Positions 7,282-14,681 of a stretch of DNA of 27,677 nt are shown piece by piece. The notes beneath the pieces were generated by a model. The model did no database searches. It was not told where the DNA came from and worked only from the letters and a program-made list of their open reading frames with translations. Every line of letters starts with the position of its first letter. Positions within the stretch are counted from its first letter, which is position 1. Position numbers and translations under genes: made by a program. Origin of the DNA: CAVQGZ01 sp964400785 (GTDB taxonomy: Bacteria; Actinomycetota; Actinomycetes; Jiangellales; Jiangellaceae); the NCBI GenBank assembly GCA_964400785.1, contig CAYNWB010000031.1, positions 1-27,677 of the forward strand, in the 5' to 3' direction.

Positions 7282-8389
7282 ATGGCAACAGTCACGTACG
7301 ACAGCGCGAGTCGCCTCTACCCCGGAGGAGACACTCCCGCCGTCAACCAGCTCAACCTGCAGATCGAGGACGGTGAGTTCCTCGTCGTCGTCGGTCCCTC
7401 GGGCTGCGGCAAGTCGACGGCGCTGCGCATGCTCGCCGGGCTCGAGGAGGTGACCAGCGGGCGCATCCTGATCGGCGACCGCGACGTCACCCACATGGCC
7501 CCCAAGGACCGTGACATCGCCATGGTCTTCCAGAACTACGCCCTGTACCCGCACATGACCGTGGCCGAGAACATGGGCTTCGCTCTGAAGATCAAGGGCA
7601 CCCCGAAGGACGAGATCCGTACCCGCGTCGAGGAGGCCGCCAAGATCCTCGACCTCGAGCAGTACCTCGAGCGCAAGCCGAAGGCACTGTCGGGTGGGCA
7701 GCGCCATCGTCCGCCAGCCGCAGGTGTTCCTGATGGACGAGCCGCTGTCGAACCTCGACGCGAAGCTGCGTGTCTCGACCCGTACCCAGATCGCCTCGCT
7801 GCAGCGCCGGCTGGGCATCACCACCCTCTACGTCACCCACGACCAGATCGAGGCCATGACGATGGGTGACCGCGTCGCGGTTCTCAAGGACGGCCTGCTG
7901 CAGCAGGTCGACAGCCCGCTGAACCTCTACGACACACCCGGCAACGTCTTCGTCGCCGGCTTCATCGGCTCCCCTGCGATGAACATCGGCGAGTTCAGCG
8001 TCGAGGGCAACCAGGCGAAGGCCCCGATGGGTGCGGTCACGCTGCCCGACGCGGTGGCACGCACCGCACAGCCCGACGGCAAGATCACCGTCGGCTTCCG
8101 CCCCGAGGGCCTGGAGCTGTCGTCCGAGGGCACCGAGAACGCGTTCCCCGTCGACGTCGACATCGTCGAGGAGCTGGGGTCGGACGCCTTCGTCTACGGA
8201 GAGCCCGCCGGTGGCGCCGGTACCGCGCTGCGTAGCGACAACATCATCGCGCGCATCGACCCGCACGACGCTCCCCGCAAGGGCGACAAGATCTGGCTGC
8301 GCCCGAAGACCGAGGGCATGCACTACTTCTCGGCGTCCACCGGTCAGCGGATCCAGGAGTCCGGCGAGCTCGTCGAGGTCACTCGGTAG
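7282..8389 (+). pseudogene. ABC transporter ATPase (MalK/MsiK/UgpC type) with a frameshift in the signature motif
   Basis: The first part (7282 to about 7703) encodes Walker A GPSGCGKST, the Q-loop FQNYALYPHMTV and the start of the signature LSGGQR. The second part, one frame on (from about 7703 to 8389), encodes AIVRQPQ, Walker B VFLMDEP, the D-loop NLDAKLR, the H-loop YVTHDQIEAMTM and a C-terminal TOBE-type regulatory domain. The family consensus between LSGGQ and AIVR is RQRVAMGR (8 codons), but only one base is present, so about 23 bases are missing. GCGCC at 7701-7705 could be the junction of a deletion between short direct repeats. Translated as read, the protein ends at 195 residues without Walker B. 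It could be a true mutation or a sequence/assembly error. The complete gene would energise the adjacent permeases, and possibly others if it is MsiK-like. Confidence 0.85.
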
Positions 8390-8410
8390 GCTCGACCTCA
8401 CTCAGCGCTC

Positions 8411-8444
8411 GACGGCGCCGGTCTCGAGAGGGGCTGGCGCCGTC
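8411..8444 (+). terminator. Hairpin after the ATPase gene
   Basis: GACGGCGCC and GGCGCCGTC form a perfect 9-base-pair stem over a 16-base loop, 21 bases beyond the ATPase stop. There is no T-tract, so it could be a weak terminator or an mRNA 3'-end stabiliser. Confidence 0.5.
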
Positions 8445-8487
8445 GGCCTGTGGGCGGTGTCCCCCGATCCCTCGTGTGGAGGTGCTC

Positions 8488-9789
8488 GTGGAGCTCAACA
8501 TCCTGGCGGACCCCAACGAGCAGGTGGGCCTGATCGACCTGCCGTGGGACATGCCGCTCGAGGAGTGGCCGTCCTGGTACCTCGTGGCTCTGCCACGCGG
8601 CATCTCTCGGCACGTCGTCCGGTTCGTCCGCATCAACCAGCAGGTCTACGCGTTCAAGGAGATCGTCGAGTCGTACGCGACGCGCGAGTACCGGCTGCTG
8701 CGGGCCCTCGAGCGCATCGGTGTCCCGTCCGTCGAACCAGTGGGGGTCGTCACCGGACGTGAGGCCCCGGACGGGTCCCCACTCGACTCGATACTCATCA
8801 CCCGCCACCTCACGTGGTCGCTGCCCTACCGGGCGGTGTTCTCCGGCAACCTGCGCCCCGACACCGTCGACCGCCTTCTCGACGCTCTGGTCGCGCTGAT
8901 CGGGCGGCTGCACCTGGTCGGGTTCGCGTGGAACGACTGCTCGCTGTCGAACACCCTCTTCCGCCGCGACGCCGGGGCGTTCGCCGCCTACCTGGTCGAC
9001 GCCGAGACAGGTGAGCTGCACGGCGGGCTCAGCGACGGCCAGCGCCAGCACGACATCGAGACCGCCCACCTCAACATCGCCGGTGAGCTGATGGACCTGC
9101 AGGCCGGCGGTGTGCTCGACGAGCACCTCGACCCCATCGATCTGGCCGCCGAGGTGCCGTCACGCTACGAGCACCTGTGGACCGAGCTGACCGGTGTCGA
9201 GCAGTTCAAGATCGGTGAGCGATGGCGGGTGGCGCAGCGCATCGAGAGGCTCAACGCGCTCGGGTTCGATGTCGACGAGCTCAACATCGTCACCGACATC
9301 GGCGGACGTACCGTCCGCATCCAGCCCAAGGTGGTCGACGCGGGGCACCACTCCCGCAGGCTGATGCGCCTGACCGGCATCGATGCCGAGGAGAACCAGG
9401 CCCGTCGACTGCTCAACGACCTCGACGCCTACAAGGCGGCGACCGACCAGCAGGCCGAGTCGGAGCCCGTCGTCGCGCACCAGTGGGTGTCGCAGGTCTA
9501 CCAACCAGTGGTGACGGCCGTCCCGCGTGAGCTGCGCGGCAAGCTCGAGCCGCCGGAGGTGTTCCACGAGGTGCTCGAGCACCGCTGGTATCTCTCCGAG
9601 CAGCGTGGGGAGCAGGTGCCTCTCGACGAGGCCGTGTCGCGCTACCTCTCCGACGTGCTGGCGCACAAGCCGGACGAGGCCGCCGTGCTCGGCTCAGCGG
9701 TGCGCCCCGGCGAGAAGGTCGAGCTCGACCTCGACCTCGAGGACACCCAGCCCTTCCGCCTCACCTGGGACGAGCTCGACGAGAAGTAG
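8488..9789 (+). CDS. DUF4032 protein with a kinase-like N-terminal region
   Basis: A 433-residue protein of the DUF4032 type common in actinobacteria. The N-terminal half looks like a lipopolysaccharide-kinase/protein-kinase-like fold. It has a strand with YAFKEIVESYATREYRLLRAL, where the Lys and Glu could act as in kinases. It also has LHLVGFAWNDCSLSNTLFRR, resembling a catalytic loop with D and N, and AYLVDAETGE, resembling a metal-binding Asp. The C-terminal part (from about 235) is the DUF4032 region proper. GTG at 8488 is preferred because GGAGG lies 5 bases upstream; GTG at 8476 is an alternative that overlaps that site. No signal peptide or membrane segment. Function is unknown; kinase activity is inference from motif shape only. 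Confidence 0.85.
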   Translation: MELNILADPNEQVGLIDLPWDMPLEEWPSWYLVALPRGISRHVVRFVRINQQVYAFKEIVESYATREYRLLRALERIGVPSVEPVGVVTGREAPDGSPLDSILITRHLTWSLPYRAVFSGNLRPDTVDRLLDALVALIGRLHLVGFAWNDCSLSNTLFRRDAGAFAAYLVDAETGELHGGLSDGQRQHDIETAHLNIAGELMDLQAGGVLDEHLDPIDLAAEVPSRYEHLWTELTGVEQFKIGERWRVAQRIERLNALGFDVDELNIVTDIGGRTVRIQPKVVDAGHHSRRLMRLTGIDAEENQARRLLNDLDAYKAATDQQAESEPVVAHQWVSQVYQPVVTAVPRELRGKLEPPEVFHEVLEHRWYLSEQRGEQVPLDEAVSRYLSDVLAHKPDEAAVLGSAVRPGEKVELDLDLEDTQPFRLTWDELDEK

Positions 9790-9838
9790 CCCCCGCACAC
9801 CCCACCCCGGCGGGAAATGATCACGTTCGGTACGGCAG

Positions 9839-9878
9839 TGGGCGCTTCACACGGGCAATTGGCCGTGCAAAGCGCCCA
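9839..9878. terminator. Nested hairpin between convergent genes
   Basis: TGGGCGCTT and AAGCGCCCA form a 9-base-pair outer stem. Inside, CACGG and CCGTG form a second stem around GCAATTGG. It sits between the convergent DUF4032 and rlmB-like genes and could terminate both directions. There is no strong T-tract. Confidence 0.55.
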
Positions 9879-9880
9879 TA

Positions 9881-9906
9881 CGCCTCGCGAGGGGCCCTCC
9901 GAGGCG
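9881..9906. terminator. Second hairpin between convergent genes
   Basis: CGCCTCG and CGAGGCG pair, with GAGGG/CCCTC nested inside. It begins 3 bases after the preceding hairpin, and the two together probably mark the shared 3' boundary of the flanking convergent genes. Confidence 0.45.
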
Positions 9907-9944
9907 CGACCAGCCCCGCCGCGGCGCCACGCAGCCCCGAACGG

Positions 9945-10937
9945 TCAGCCCTTGCGGGCGCGAGCCACGGCGTACAGCGCGATACCCGTCGCCACGGACG
10001 CGTTGAGCGACTCGATCTCGCTCGTGATCGCGATCGACGCCACCACGTCGCACTGCTCCCGCACGACACGCGAGAGCCCCTTGCCCTCCGACCCCGTGAC
10101 GAGCACGAGCGGCTCGGTGGCCAGCTCCAGCGCGCCGATCTCGGTGTCACCGTCGCCCGCCAGCCCCACGACGAACAGACCGGCCTTGCGGTACCCGGCC
10201 AGCGCACGTGCCATGTTCGTCGCTCGTGCCACCGGGACGCGGGCGGCCGCGCCGGCCGAGGTCTTCCACGCCGAGGCGGTCATGCCTGCCGACCGACGTT
10301 CGGGCACGACGACGCCGTGGGCCCCGAAGGCCGCAGCGCTGCGCACGACTGCTCCGAGGTTGCGCGGGTCGGTCACTCCGTCCAGCGCCACGATGAGCGG
10401 CGTCTGGTCGGCGTCGAACGCGCGCGACACCAGGTCGTTGGGGTGCGCGTAGGAGTACGGCGGAACCTGCAGCGCCAGTCCCTGGTGCGGAGAGTCCCCG
10501 GTGAGCCTGTCGAGCTCACGCCGCGGCGCCTCCAGGACGGGCAGGCTGCGCTCTGCCGCGATCTTGAGGGCCTCCTTCACCCGGTCGTCGGCGTCGATCC
10601 GCTCCGCCACCAGCAGCGCCGATGCCGGTACGCCCTCGCGCAGAGCCTCGATGACCGGGTTGCGCCCGGCCACCACCTCGGTGGTGGGCTTGCCCTTCGA
10701 CCCTCCCGAACGACGAGCCCCCGACCCGCTACGCGCAGCGCCTCCCGACCCCTGCCCCGACCCCGAGCCACCGGACCCCGACCGGCGGTACGCCTTGTGC
10801 CCAGGACGGTCCTCGGCCTTGGGCGTCGGACCCTTGCCCTGCAGCCCCCGGCGGTTCTTGCCCCCGGTGCCTGCCGTGGCGCCCTTCTTGGTGCCCGGGT
10901 TGCGCCGCGACCCCGGGCGTTGCGAGTTGCCGGCCAT
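9945..10937 (-). CDS. rlmB: TrmH/SpoU-family 23S rRNA 2'-O-ribose methyltransferase (RlmB-like)
   Basis: A 330-residue SPOUT methyltransferase. Residues 1 to about 88 are a low-complexity Gly/Ser/Arg/Lys-rich tail. An SpoU substrate-binding domain follows (VVAGRNPVIEALREG). The catalytic SpoU domain contains LDGVTDPRNLGAVVRSAAAFG (motif 1), LVTGSEGKGLSRVV (motif 2) and IESLNASVATGIALY (motif 3), the three motifs that form the trefoil knot and bind AdoMet. RlmB methylates G2251 of 23S rRNA in E. coli; the exact actinobacterial target is inferred. The start ATG overlaps the cysS stop by one base, so it is the last gene of the carD-ispD-ispF-FDOR-cysS operon. The basic tail probably aids RNA binding. 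Confidence 0.92.
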   Translation of the reverse strand: MAGNSQRPGSRRNPGTKKGATAGTGGKNRRGLQGKGPTPKAEDRPGHKAYRRSGSGGSGSGQGSGGAARSGSGARRSGGSKGKPTTEVVAGRNPVIEALREGVPASALLVAERIDADDRVKEALKIAAERSLPVLEAPRRELDRLTGDSPHQGLALQVPPYSYAHPNDLVSRAFDADQTPLIVALDGVTDPRNLGAVVRSAAAFGAHGVVVPERRSAGMTASAWKTSAGAAARVPVARATNMARALAGYRKAGLFVVGLAGDGDTEIGALELATEPLVLVTGSEGKGLSRVVREQCDVVASIAITSEIESLNASVATGIALYAVARARKG

Positions 10938-12355
10938 CAGCGATCCACTCCGATCGTCCAGCGCGCCCCGGCCGGTGTGTCCTCGACGGCCACGCCCAGG
11001 TCGGTCAAGCGGTTCCGGATCCCGTCCGCGGTGGCGAAGTCACGCGCCGCCCGCGCGGCTGCCCGCTGGTCGAGCAGCATCGACACGAGCCCGTCGACCA
11101 CCCCGCGCAGCGCGTCCCCCTCGCCTCCGGCACGCGACGCCCACGGCTGCCCGAACGGGTCGACGCCGAGCACGTCGAGCATGGCTCGCACGCTGCCGAC
11201 CGTTCCGCGCAGCGCCAGTGAGTCACCGCCGGCCAGCAGCAGGTTGCCCTCCCGGACCACCTCGTGCAGCGCCGCGACCGCGGCCGGCACCCCCAGGTCG
11301 TCGTCCATCGCCTGCACGAAGTCGGCGCACGCGATGCCGGGCTCCACGGGGCCGGTGATCTCGATCGCCCGTTCAAGAAACCCCTCGATGCGTCGAAAGG
11401 CCACACCGGCCTCGGCCAGGGCCTCGTCGCTGAACTCGATGTTGCTGCGGTAGTGAGGGGCGACGAGGTAGTAGCGCAGCTCGATCGGCCGCACCCGCTG
11501 CACGACCTCGCTGACCAGCAGCGAGTTGCCCAGCGACTTGCTCATCTTCTCCCCCGACGTGGTCACCCACGCGTTGTGCACCCAGTAGCGCGCGAAGCCA
11601 CGCCCGGCCGCAGCCGACTGCGCAAGCTCGTTCTCGTGGTGCGGAAACCGCAGGTCGAGCCCCCCGCCGTGGATGTCGAACGTGTCGCCGAGGTACTTGC
11701 CCGCCATCGCCGAGCACTCGAGGTGCCACCCGGGACGGCCGACCCCCCACGGGGTCGGCCACGACGCCGTGGCGGGCTCGTCCGGCTTCGATCCCTTCCA
11801 CAGCGCGAAGTCGCGCGGGTCGCGCTTGCCACGGGGGTCGGCGTCGGCCGCCGGCTCCATCTCGTCCACCCGCTGCCCCGACAGCTCGCCGTAGCGCGGC
11901 CACGACCGGACGTCGAAGTAGACGTCACCGGACCCGTCCTCGGCCACGTAGGCGTGCCCGGCGTCGATCAGCTCGGACATGAGCGCAACCATCTCGGTCG
12001 CGTGACCGGTCGCCCGAGGCTCGTGCGTGGGAGCGACGCACCCGAGCACGTCGTAGGCGTCGGCGAAGGCCCGCTCGTAGCGCGTGGCCCAGGCCCACCA
12101 GGGCACGCCCGCCTGGGCCGACTTGGCCAGGATCTTGTCGTCGATGTCGGTGACGTTGCGGATGAAGGTCACCTGGTACCCGCTGCGCTGCAGCCACCGC
12201 TGCAGCACGTCGAACACGAGGCCCGACCTGATGTGCCCGACGTGTGGTGCCGCCTGCACCGTGGCACCACACAGGTACATGCCGACCTTGCCGGGTTCGA
12301 GGGGTTCGAACGGTCGGACGGTCCGCGTCGCGGTGTCGTAGAGGTGCAGCGCCAC
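10937..12355 (-). CDS. cysS: Cysteinyl-tRNA synthetase
   Basis: A 472-residue class I aminoacyl-tRNA synthetase that charges tRNA-Cys. It shows YLCGATVQ, with a zinc-binding Cys; the HIGH-type motif HVGH in APHVGHIRSG; FIRNVTDIDDKIL, highly specific to CysRS; further zinc-site residues near WHLECSAM and HGGGLDLRFPHHENE; and the KMSKS loop as GEKMSKSLGNS. Length is typical for bacterial CysRS. I considered the paralogue MshC, but the IDDKI region and the C-terminal helical part favour CysS. It begins 21 bases after the FDOR gene and touches the rlmB-like start, so it sits inside the operon. No unusual residues are seen. Confidence 0.96.
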   Translation of the reverse strand: MALHLYDTATRTVRPFEPLEPGKVGMYLCGATVQAAPHVGHIRSGLVFDVLQRWLQRSGYQVTFIRNVTDIDDKILAKSAQAGVPWWAWATRYERAFADAYDVLGCVAPTHEPRATGHATEMVALMSELIDAGHAYVAEDGSGDVYFDVRSWPRYGELSGQRVDEMEPAADADPRGKRDPRDFALWKGSKPDEPATASWPTPWGVGRPGWHLECSAMAGKYLGDTFDIHGGGLDLRFPHHENELAQSAAAGRGFARYWVHNAWVTTSGEKMSKSLGNSLLVSEVVQRVRPIELRYYLVAPHYRSNIEFSDEALAEAGVAFRRIEGFLERAIEITGPVEPGIACADFVQAMDDDLGVPAAVAALHEVVREGNLLLAGGDSLALRGTVGSVRAMLDVLGVDPFGQPWASRAGGEGDALRGVVDGLVSMLLDQRAAARAARDFATADGIRNRLTDLGVAVEDTPAGARWTIGVDR

Positions 12356-12376
12356 CTGACCAGCCTACGGCCGGGC

Positions 12377-12775
12377 TCAGCCGTGCCAGACCACCTTGTC
12401 GGCCTGCACCCGGCACACCACACGGACGTTGTCGGTGCCGTCGTCCCACGGGTAGCGGTCGAGCCCGCGGTACTTCGCGGCGAGCGCGTCGATGAGCTCA
12501 CGCCCACCCTGCTCGGTCATCGACACCCGGCCGCGCACCTCGAGGTAGCTGTACGGGTTGTCGGGGTTCAGGACGAGCACCGACACCCTCGGGTCGCGCA
12601 GCATGTTGTCGGCCTTGCGGCGGCCCAGCACCGTCGAGAACACGAGGGTGTCGTCCTCCCGGGTGATCCAGACCACCGACGTCTGAGGTGAGCCGGACGG
12701 CTCGATCGTGGCGACCGTGGCGAAGCTCAGCGCATCGACCACAGCCCGCGCCTGCTCGGGCAGGGCGGTGCTCAT
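12377..12775 (-). CDS. FDOR/PPOX-class flavin- or F420-dependent oxidoreductase
   Basis: A 132-residue split-barrel protein of the pyridoxamine-oxidase-like FDOR superfamily, commonly annotated PPOX-class F420-dependent. Visible features are FATVATIEPSGSPQTSVVWI, TLVFSTVLGRRKADNMLRDPRVSVLVLNP and YSYLEVRGRVSM. The basic RRKADNM segment is where the cofactor phosphate is usually held. Cofactor (F420, FMN or heme) and substrate cannot be settled from sequence. The ATG overlaps the ispF stop by 4 bases (ATGA), showing translational coupling in the carD operon. No link to isoprenoid synthesis is known to me; it may simply ride in the operon. Confidence 0.85.
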   Translation of the reverse strand: MSTALPEQARAVVDALSFATVATIEPSGSPQTSVVWITREDDTLVFSTVLGRRKADNMLRDPRVSVLVLNPDNPYSYLEVRGRVSMTEQGGRELIDALAAKYRGLDRYPWDDGTDNVRVVCRVQADKVVWHG

Positions 12776-13302
12776 GCCGGCTCACCCTGTACCCGGGTGC
12801 TCGACCACACCAGGGCGGTGGCGACCGCTGCGAGCCCCTCTGCCCGTCCGGTGAGCCCGAGTCCGTCGCTCGTCGTGCCCGACACCGACACTGCAGCGTC
12901 GATGGCGGCACCGAGGACGGCCTGCGCCTCGTCGCGCCGCGTGCCGATCTTCGGCCGGTTGCCCACCACCTGCACCGCCACGTTGCCGATCTCGAAGCCC
13001 GCCGCACGCACGACCCGCGCCACCTCGCTGAGCAAGGCCACCCCGCTGGCACCCGACCACTCGGGACGGTCGACTCCGACCACGGCGCCCAGGTCGCCGA
13101 GCCCAGCAGCCGAGAGCAGTGCGTCGCAGGCCGCGTGAGCCGCCACGTCGCCGTCGGAGTGCCCGGAGCATCCGGCCGGCTCGGACTCCCACAGCAGCCC
13201 GGCCACCCAGCAGGGGCGGCCCGCCTCCAGCGGGTGGACGTCGACGCCGATGCCCACCCGCGGTGCACCCATGGACAGCTCGCCCGTCCCGGCCTCGCTC
13301 AC
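12772..13302 (-). CDS. ispF: 2-C-methyl-D-erythritol 2,4-cyclodiphosphate synthase
   Basis: A 176-residue enzyme of the MEP isoprenoid pathway that cyclises CDP-ME 2-phosphate, releasing CMP. The metal-binding signature appears as GIGVDVHPL (Asp and His) with a later His in CSGHSDGDVAAHAACDALL. LGDLGAVVGVDRPEWSGASG and the C-terminal TSDGLGLTGRAEGLAA complete the family pattern. The start is GTG, overlapping the ispD stop by 4 bases (GTGA). Its own stop overlaps the next ATG by 4 bases. The 10 or so residues before VGIGVDVH are slightly longer than usual. ispD and ispF are separate, adjacent genes here, not fused. Confidence 0.95.
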   Translation of the reverse strand: MSEAGTGELSMGAPRVGIGVDVHPLEAGRPCWVAGLLWESEPAGCSGHSDGDVAAHAACDALLSAAGLGDLGAVVGVDRPEWSGASGVALLSEVARVVRAAGFEIGNVAVQVVGNRPKIGTRRDEAQAVLGAAIDAAVSVSGTTSDGLGLTGRAEGLAAVATALVWSSTRVQGEPA

Positions 13303-14027
13303 GTCACGCTGCCATCGTGCGCGGCTGCCTGCTGCGTGAGCACCGCATCGGCGAGCACGAGATCGATCGGACGCGTCACCTTGAACGCCAGCTGCTCGCC
13401 CGGGACGACGACCACGGCATGCCCGAGCCGCTCGACAAGCCCCGCGTCGTCGGTGGCGTCCAGGCTGCCGTCGGCGATAGCAGCTGCGTAGGCGGCGTCG
13501 AGCACGTCACGCCGAAAGCCCTGCGGGGTCTGCACCGCGCGCAGGCTCGAGCGGTCGACCGTGCCGACCACCTCGGGCAGCCCGTCCTCGCCGACGCTGA
13601 CGTGCTTGACCGTGTCGACGACCGGCAGCCCCGGGACGACGGCGACATGACCGGCCCGTACCGCGGCATCGACCGCATCCACGAGGGCGACCGGGGTCAG
13701 CGGACGGGCCGCGTCGTGCACGAGCACCACGGTCACGTCGTCAGCAAGAGTCTGCAGCGCGCGCAGAACAGAGGCGGAGCGCGTCGATCCGCCGGCGACG
13801 ACCGACACGTCGGCGTCCAGGCGCAGCGGCGCCAGCAGACCCGACACGTGGTCGACGTCGTCGGCAGGGGCAGCCACCACCACGGTGGTCACGGCTGTGG
13901 ACGCCGCGAGGGCACGCACGGCGTGCACCACGAGAGGGTCCCCGTGCAGGTGACGCAGGGCCTTGGGGCCGCCGGCCCCCAGTCGTTCGCCCCGACCCGC
14001 GGCCGGGACGATGGCCGCGGTGCTCAG
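13299..14027 (-). CDS. ispD: 2-C-methyl-D-erythritol 4-phosphate cytidylyltransferase, probable CTG start
   Basis: A 242-residue enzyme joining MEP and CTP to form CDP-ME. The CTP-binding loop AAIVPAAGRGERLGAGGPKAL lies at residues 4-24. Later motifs are VLVHDAARPL and FRRDVLDAAY. The first ATG/GTG in frame (13931) would delete the whole nucleotide-binding loop, so it cannot be the true start. Going upstream, no ATG, GTG or TTG occurs before an in-frame stop. The only suitable start is CTG at 14027-14025, which overlaps the carD stop as CTGA in the manner of ATGA coupling. The protein then begins Met-Ser-Thr-Ala-Ala-Ile-Val, as in close family members. It is third from the top of the MEP/carD operon logic and coupled to ispF. 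Confidence 0.9.
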   Translation of the reverse strand: MSTAAIVPAAGRGERLGAGGPKALRHLHGDPLVVHAVRALAASTAVTTVVVAAPADDVDHVSGLLAPLRLDADVSVVAGGSTRSASVLRALQTLADDVTVVLVHDAARPLTPVALVDAVDAAVRAGHVAVVPGLPVVDTVKHVSVGEDGLPEVVGTVDRSSLRAVQTPQGFRRDVLDAAYAAAIADGSLDATDDAGLVERLGHAVVVVPGEQLAFKVTRPIDLVLADAVLTQQAAAHDGSVT

Positions 14028-14506
14028 CTGGCGAGAACCTCGTCGAGCACGGCCTCGGCCTTGTCCTCGTTGGTCTTCTCGGCCAGGGCCAGCTCAGAGA
14101 TCAGCACCTGCCGAGCCTTGGCGAGCATGCGCTTCTCCCCGGCCGACAGGCCGCGTCCCCCTTCACGCCGCGTGAGGTCACGTACGACCTCGGCCACCTT
14201 GATGACGTCGCCCGAGGCGAGCTTCTCGAGGTTGGCCTTGTACCGGCGCGACCAGTTGGTCGGCTCCTCGACGTACGGCTCGCGGAGAACATCGAAGACC
14301 TTGTCGAGGCCTTCGCGGCTCACCACGTCCCGAACGCCGACGAGGTCGACGTTGTCGGCCGGAACACGGACGGTGAGGTCACCTTGGGCGACCTTGAGGA
14401 CGAGATACGTGCGCTCCACGCCTTTGATGGCGCGTGACTCGATCGCCTCGATGAGCGCAGCCCCGTGGTGGGGGTAGACGACGGTCTCTCCGACATTGAA
14501 AGCCAT
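14024..14506 (-). CDS. carD: CarD-family RNA polymerase-binding transcription regulator
   Basis: A 160-residue CarD. The N-terminal Tudor-like RNA-polymerase-interacting domain begins MAFNVGETVVYPHHGAALIE and continues to about residue 60. The C-terminal helical domain binds DNA upstream of the -10 element and includes RWSRRYKANLEKL-like residues (NWSRRYKANLEKLASGD) with the conserved Trp that stabilises open complexes. Length is the same as mycobacterial CarD (162). CarD is a general regulator of rRNA and housekeeping promoters in actinobacteria. It is the first gene of the operon ending with the rlmB-like gene. An AAAGGGG stretch lies upstream of the ATG. The divergent neighbours (membrane protein, LpqE-like) match the recalled mycobacterial order. 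Confidence 0.96.
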   Translation of the reverse strand: MAFNVGETVVYPHHGAALIEAIESRAIKGVERTYLVLKVAQGDLTVRVPADNVDLVGVRDVVSREGLDKVFDVLREPYVEEPTNWSRRYKANLEKLASGDVIKVAEVVRDLTRREGGRGLSAGEKRMLAKARQVLISELALAEKTNEDKAEAVLDEVLAS

Positions 14507-14681
14507 AGAGTGCTGACCCCTTTCGGTGATCCAATCCTAACACGAGGTAAACGTCTCGTCTGCCCCAACTTCGAACATCTCTGCAGGTCAGGGGGTTGAC
14601 AAACGCAAGAATTCGTGGCACGCGCGCGTCCGGATCGACTGCGGGCTTTCCTCCGCGAGCGTTCACCGTCATGCTTGGCTC

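Noticed and set aside
7687..7720. Programmed ribosomal frameshifting as explanation for the split ATPase
   Set aside because: No slippery heptamer or downstream structure is seen, and a frameshifted product would still lack about eight residues after the signature motif.
10937..12355. MshC (mycothiol ligase) instead of CysS, given mshA nearby
   Set aside because: FIRNVTDIDDKIL, the KMSKS loop context and the C-terminal helical region are those of cysteinyl-tRNA synthetase, and the gene is in the conserved carD-ispDF-cysS-rlmB order.
14596..14601. Perfect TTGACA box upstream of the membrane-protein gene
   Set aside because: No TANNNT-like -10 occurs at 16-19 bases, so the hexamer alone does not support a promoter call.
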